Below, piece after piece: positions 14,383 through 16,722 of a stretch of DNA of 16,722 nt (position 1 is the stretch's first letter; every line of letters starts with the position of its first letter). The notes below the pieces were generated by a model that was not told the DNA's origin, did not search any database, and was given only the letters and a program-made list of their open reading frames with translations. Source of the stretch: CAYRVF01 sp964427535 (GTDB taxonomy: Bacteria; Chloroflexota; Ktedonobacteria; Ktedonobacterales; JADMIN01); the NCBI GenBank assembly GCA_964427535.1, contig CAYRVF010000113.1, forward strand, positions 1 to 16,722, read 5' to 3'. The position numbers and the translations under genes are program-made.

Positions 14383-15255
14383 TCAGCTCACTACCCGTCG
14401 ATGGAACGTGCGTGTGCCGAGGATGAAGAATGTCACGATGGTCACTGCGAGCGCCAGCAGCACCCAATGCATGTCGAGGGTATCGAGCGTGACAATGTGG
14501 CTATGGATCACCACCGCAGGAACCATCGCGTAGCGCATACCCTCGGCGGCGTAGGTCAGCGGATTGAAGAGCGTCACGATCTGGAACCAGCGGATCGAGC
14601 TGAGCGCGCTCCAGGGATAGTAGGTGCAGCCAGTGAAGAGCAGCGGTGTGAGGATCAGCGAGAACATCAGCCCGATCTGCTCCGGCTTGATGGCTGTGCC
14701 AATCGTCAGGCCGACGCACGCGCCCGCGAACGAGCAGAGGATGAGAATGCCGATGAGGGTGAGAATGCGGTCCGACCGCACGTTGTACTCGCTGCCCAGA
14801 ATCCAGTAGGCCAGCGGGAAGATGATTGCCCCGGCGACGATGCCACGCAGCGCGGCGAAGAGCACCTTCTCGACCGCGACCAGATACGCCGGCAGCGGCG
14901 CCAGCAGGCGGTCGTCGATCTCACGCGCGAAGCCCAGGTCGAGCACGAGCGGCAGGGTCACCCCCTGCATCGCCGCGAGGAACGACGTGAGCGCCACGAT
15001 GCCCGGCAGCAGCAGCGCCCCGAAGCCAGTGGCGGCAAGGCCAATGCTGGGCAGCACCTTGCCGAAGATGAACAGAAAGAACAGCGGCTGAATCAGCACC
15101 TGCAACAGAAACGCGATGAATTCGCGACCCGTCACCACCACGTCGCGCCGCAGGATAGCGAAGAACGCCGTCGTGGCGAGCTGTGCGTTGCTGGCGGGAC
15201 GCGCCGAAGCCGATTGTGGCAAGTCGATCTGGGGTGCCGAAGTAGAAGTAGCCAT
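14383..15255 (-). CDS. ABC-2 type exporter permease (DrrB/NodJ-like)
   Basis: A 290-residue integral membrane protein of the ABC-2 family. An N-terminal cytoplasmic tail of about 35 residues is followed by six predicted membrane segments, starting with FIAFLLQVLIQPLFFLFIFG. Later segments include GALLLPGIVALTSFLAAM, ILTLIGILILCSFAGACVGL and HWVLLALAVTIVTFFILG. LFTGCTYYPW and NPLTYAAEGMR are typical of the last third of DrrB-like permeases. It should form the membrane half of an exporter for a hydrophobic drug, lipid or polysaccharide. Its ATG (15255) shares the A of the upstream ATPase TGA (TGATG), so the two are translationally coupled. An in-frame TTG at 15258 is less likely. Confidence 0.95.
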   Translation of the reverse strand: MATSTSAPQIDLPQSASARPASNAQLATTAFFAILRRDVVVTGREFIAFLLQVLIQPLFFLFIFGKVLPSIGLAATGFGALLLPGIVALTSFLAAMQGVTLPLVLDLGFAREIDDRLLAPLPAYLVAVEKVLFAALRGIVAGAIIFPLAYWILGSEYNVRSDRILTLIGILILCSFAGACVGLTIGTAIKPEQIGLMFSLILTPLLFTGCTYYPWSALSSIRWFQIVTLFNPLTYAAEGMRYAMVPAVVIHSHIVTLDTLDMHWVLLALAVTIVTFFILGTRTFHRRVVS

Positions 15256-16382
15256 CAACGAAGCTGCCTTCCCGTCAGATAGATAAACACATCGGCCAGA
15301 CTAGGCTGCTTGACGTGCAGGTCGCGCACCTCCGCGCCAACTCCAAGCACCGCCTGCGCCGCCGCACCGACGAGCGTCGCGACCTCCCCGGCATACACGC
15401 GGTAGGTCACGACACCGCGCTCGGCGGGGTCGGCACCTCCACCTCCCGGCGGACCCCATGCCGCGCCTCCGCCCCACGAGCCACCGCCGCCGTCCGAACG
15501 TTGGCCACCCGCCGGCGCCTGTGCATGCTCCTCGTCATCGACCTCATCCACCTTGGTCACGTCTGGAAGCGCCTGCAACGCCGTCCGCACGTCACTCTTC
15601 AGGGCATCGGCCGCACCGTCCGCGCCGACGAGCACGCGCTCGGGTACCCGCACGCGCACTTCGAGCGAGCTGCCGCCGGGGATGATCTTCTTCAGTTCGC
15701 TGGGCACGTCGTTTACGAGTATCTTGCCGTGATCCATGATGGCGATGCGCTCGCAGAGCTGATCGGCCTCGTCCATGTCGTGCGTCGTCAGCAGAATCGT
15801 CAGCCCCTGCGCGTTCAGCTCACGGATGCGATCCCAGAGAAACAGGCGCGACTGCGGATCGAGGTTGTTGGTCGGCTCGTCGAGAAACAGCACGTCCGGA
15901 CCATGCATCAGCGCGCGGGCGATCATCAGACGCTGGCTCATGCCACCGGAGTAGCGGCTCACCTTATCGCGCTTGCGGTCGCCCAGGCCAAGCTCGTCGA
16001 GCAGGGCGTCGGCGCGCTCTTCGCGCTGCTTCTTGGGCACGCCGTGATACGCCGCGTGGAAAGTGAGGATCTCACGTACGCGCAGGCTGCGGTCCAGGTT
16101 GCTCTGCTGCGGCACGACGGCGATGCGCTGCTTGATGCCGATGGGGTCATGGGCGACATCCAGCCCCATAATGCCCGCACTGCCGCTCGTCGGCACAACG
16201 CTGGTCGTGAGCACGCCAATAGTGCTGGTCTTGCCAGCGCCATTCGGGCCGAGCAGACCAAATATCTCACCCCGTCGCACCTCAAATGAGACGCCGTCGA
16301 CGGCATTGACCGGCGCCTTCGGGTAGCGCTTGACGAGGTCCCGCACCTCGACGGCAGGACTGACATCGTGCGGAGTTGCCAC
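15255..16382 (-). CDS. ABC exporter ATP-binding protein (DrrA/CcmA-like) with Gly-rich insert
   Basis: A 375-residue ATPase that pairs with the permease encoded directly downstream. Walker A is GPNGAGKT (45-52), the signature SGGMSQR lies at 145-151, Walker B ends in LFLDEP (D168, E169), and the switch histidine is H201 in TTHDMDEADQ. All are intact. The C-terminal domain typical of DrrA-type exporters follows (about 240-375), but it is interrupted at about 283-322 by a Gly/Trp/Pro-rich stretch (GGGGSWGGGAAWGPPGG) not usual for the family. DrrA proteins are normally about 310-330 residues, so this insert accounts for the extra length. The GTG at 16382 has GGAGGT six bases upstream; the frame runs on to an ATG at 16496 but that part looks non-coding. 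The 128 bases upstream contain no promoter that I would defend. Confidence 0.95.
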   Translation of the reverse strand: MATPHDVSPAVEVRDLVKRYPKAPVNAVDGVSFEVRRGEIFGLLGPNGAGKTSTIGVLTTSVVPTSGSAGIMGLDVAHDPIGIKQRIAVVPQQSNLDRSLRVREILTFHAAYHGVPKKQREERADALLDELGLGDRKRDKVSRYSGGMSQRLMIARALMHGPDVLFLDEPTNNLDPQSRLFLWDRIRELNAQGLTILLTTHDMDEADQLCERIAIMDHGKILVNDVPSELKKIIPGGSSLEVRVRVPERVLVGADGAADALKSDVRTALQALPDVTKVDEVDDEEHAQAPAGGQRSDGGGGSWGGGAAWGPPGGGGADPAERGVVTYRVYAGEVATLVGAAAQAVLGVGAEVRDLHVKQPSLADVFIYLTGRQLR

Positions 16383-16510
16383 GAAAGAACCTCCAGCAAA
16401 CACTCTGGAATGCCGCGCGAAGCGGCTCGGTACGCCGGATGCACTCGCGCACCCACAGAAGATGATACCGTACACACGACCGGAAACTCTCGGCACAGTG
16501 CGCCAGATAT

Positions 16511-16722
16511 CTAGAGATCTTTCTCCATACCCCAGACCATGCGAACGCCGCGACCGTGCAAGGAATGGCGAAAGGTGCTCTTGTCGTAGCCACGACCCGC
16601 TAGACGCGCTCCCACACGCCTTCCTCGCCCCAGCGCTTGAGCCGCCGCCAGTCCGTCCGGTGCGCCATACTCACGCGGCAGGTCGTGCCAGCGGCTGCCC
16701 GTGATGAGCACGCAGATGATAC
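16511..16722 (-). pseudogene. Decayed IS5-type transposase fragment (DUF4096 end plus DDE C-terminal piece)
   Basis: On the minus strand from the window edge one frame reads VLITGSRWHDLPREYG, the DUF4096-type N-terminal signature of IS5-family transposases. The expected continuation, DWRRLKRWGEEGVWERV, is found in the next frame and runs to a TAG at 16602-16600. The first frame then resumes with a piece that normally lies well downstream in the DDE domain (GRGYDKSTFRHSLHGRGVRM), ending at 16511. The copy therefore has a frameshift and has lost its central part, including most of the catalytic domain. The true 5' end is outside the window. No terminal inverted repeat could be identified at the 16511 side. 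Confidence 0.8.

Noticed and set aside
14401..15282. Open frame of 293 codons on the plus strand
   Set aside because: Antisense to the ABC permease, dominated by Glu, Arg and Gln, no recognisable motif.
16497..16520. Clustered short palindromes (AGATATCT, AGATCT) near the transposase fragment as an insertion-element end
   Set aside because: They are too short, and no partner end is inside the window.

Overview
The window is GC-rich (roughly 60-65 % by eye), gene-dense and entirely chromosomal in character. I infer a member of the Chloroflexota, most likely the class Ktedonobacteria. The reasons are a membrane-anchored surface protein of a style I associate with that group (12855-14201), G/C-tract hairpin repeats between genes, and a mixture of SD-led GTG and ATG starts. 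No rRNA, tRNA or CRISPR array was seen, so the taxonomic call rests on protein style and is not firm.

Layout. The left edge (1-717, +) is the C-terminal two thirds of a sugar-type ABC transporter ATPase. It converges on a two-gene minus-strand block: an UlaG-like metallo-beta-lactamase-fold hydrolase (868-1758) and the transcription accessory protein Tex (1885-4197). Tex is divergent from a tyrosine-recombinase-like protein (4444-5412) whose active site has decayed. That is followed by a membrane-anchored GH113-like TIM-barrel protein (5528-7030) in which both expected catalytic glutamates appear to be replaced. This converges on a minus-strand pair: a TlpA-like thioredoxin (7768-8400) and cobU (7087-7734).

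The middle holds a well-delimited single-gene unit: a near-consensus promoter (8394-8423), a long leader, an acidic/basic low-complexity protein (8577-9122) and a strong intrinsic terminator (9162-9195). Next come a tandem-GNAT acetyltransferase (9230-10117), a DUF192 protein (10126-10485, -), and a divergent pair of an SDR oxidoreductase (10740-11621, -) and a SAM methyltransferase (11872-12696, +). The 448-residue surface protein follows. The right edge is a DrrAB-type ABC exporter operon (ATPase 15255-16382, permease 14383-15255, both -, translationally coupled). A decayed IS5-type transposase fragment runs off the window end (16511-16722, -).

How the genes relate. There is no single pathway here; most genes are stand-alone housekeeping or accessory functions. 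The points that stand out are: two neighbouring proteins that keep the fold but seem to have lost the catalytic residues of their families; a perfect inverted repeat that carries outward-facing -10 elements between tex and the recombinase-like gene; a palindrome sitting in the promoter spacer of the lactamase-fold gene; and four copies of one hairpin repeat found at three of the four convergent gene junctions, where they probably act as bidirectional terminators.
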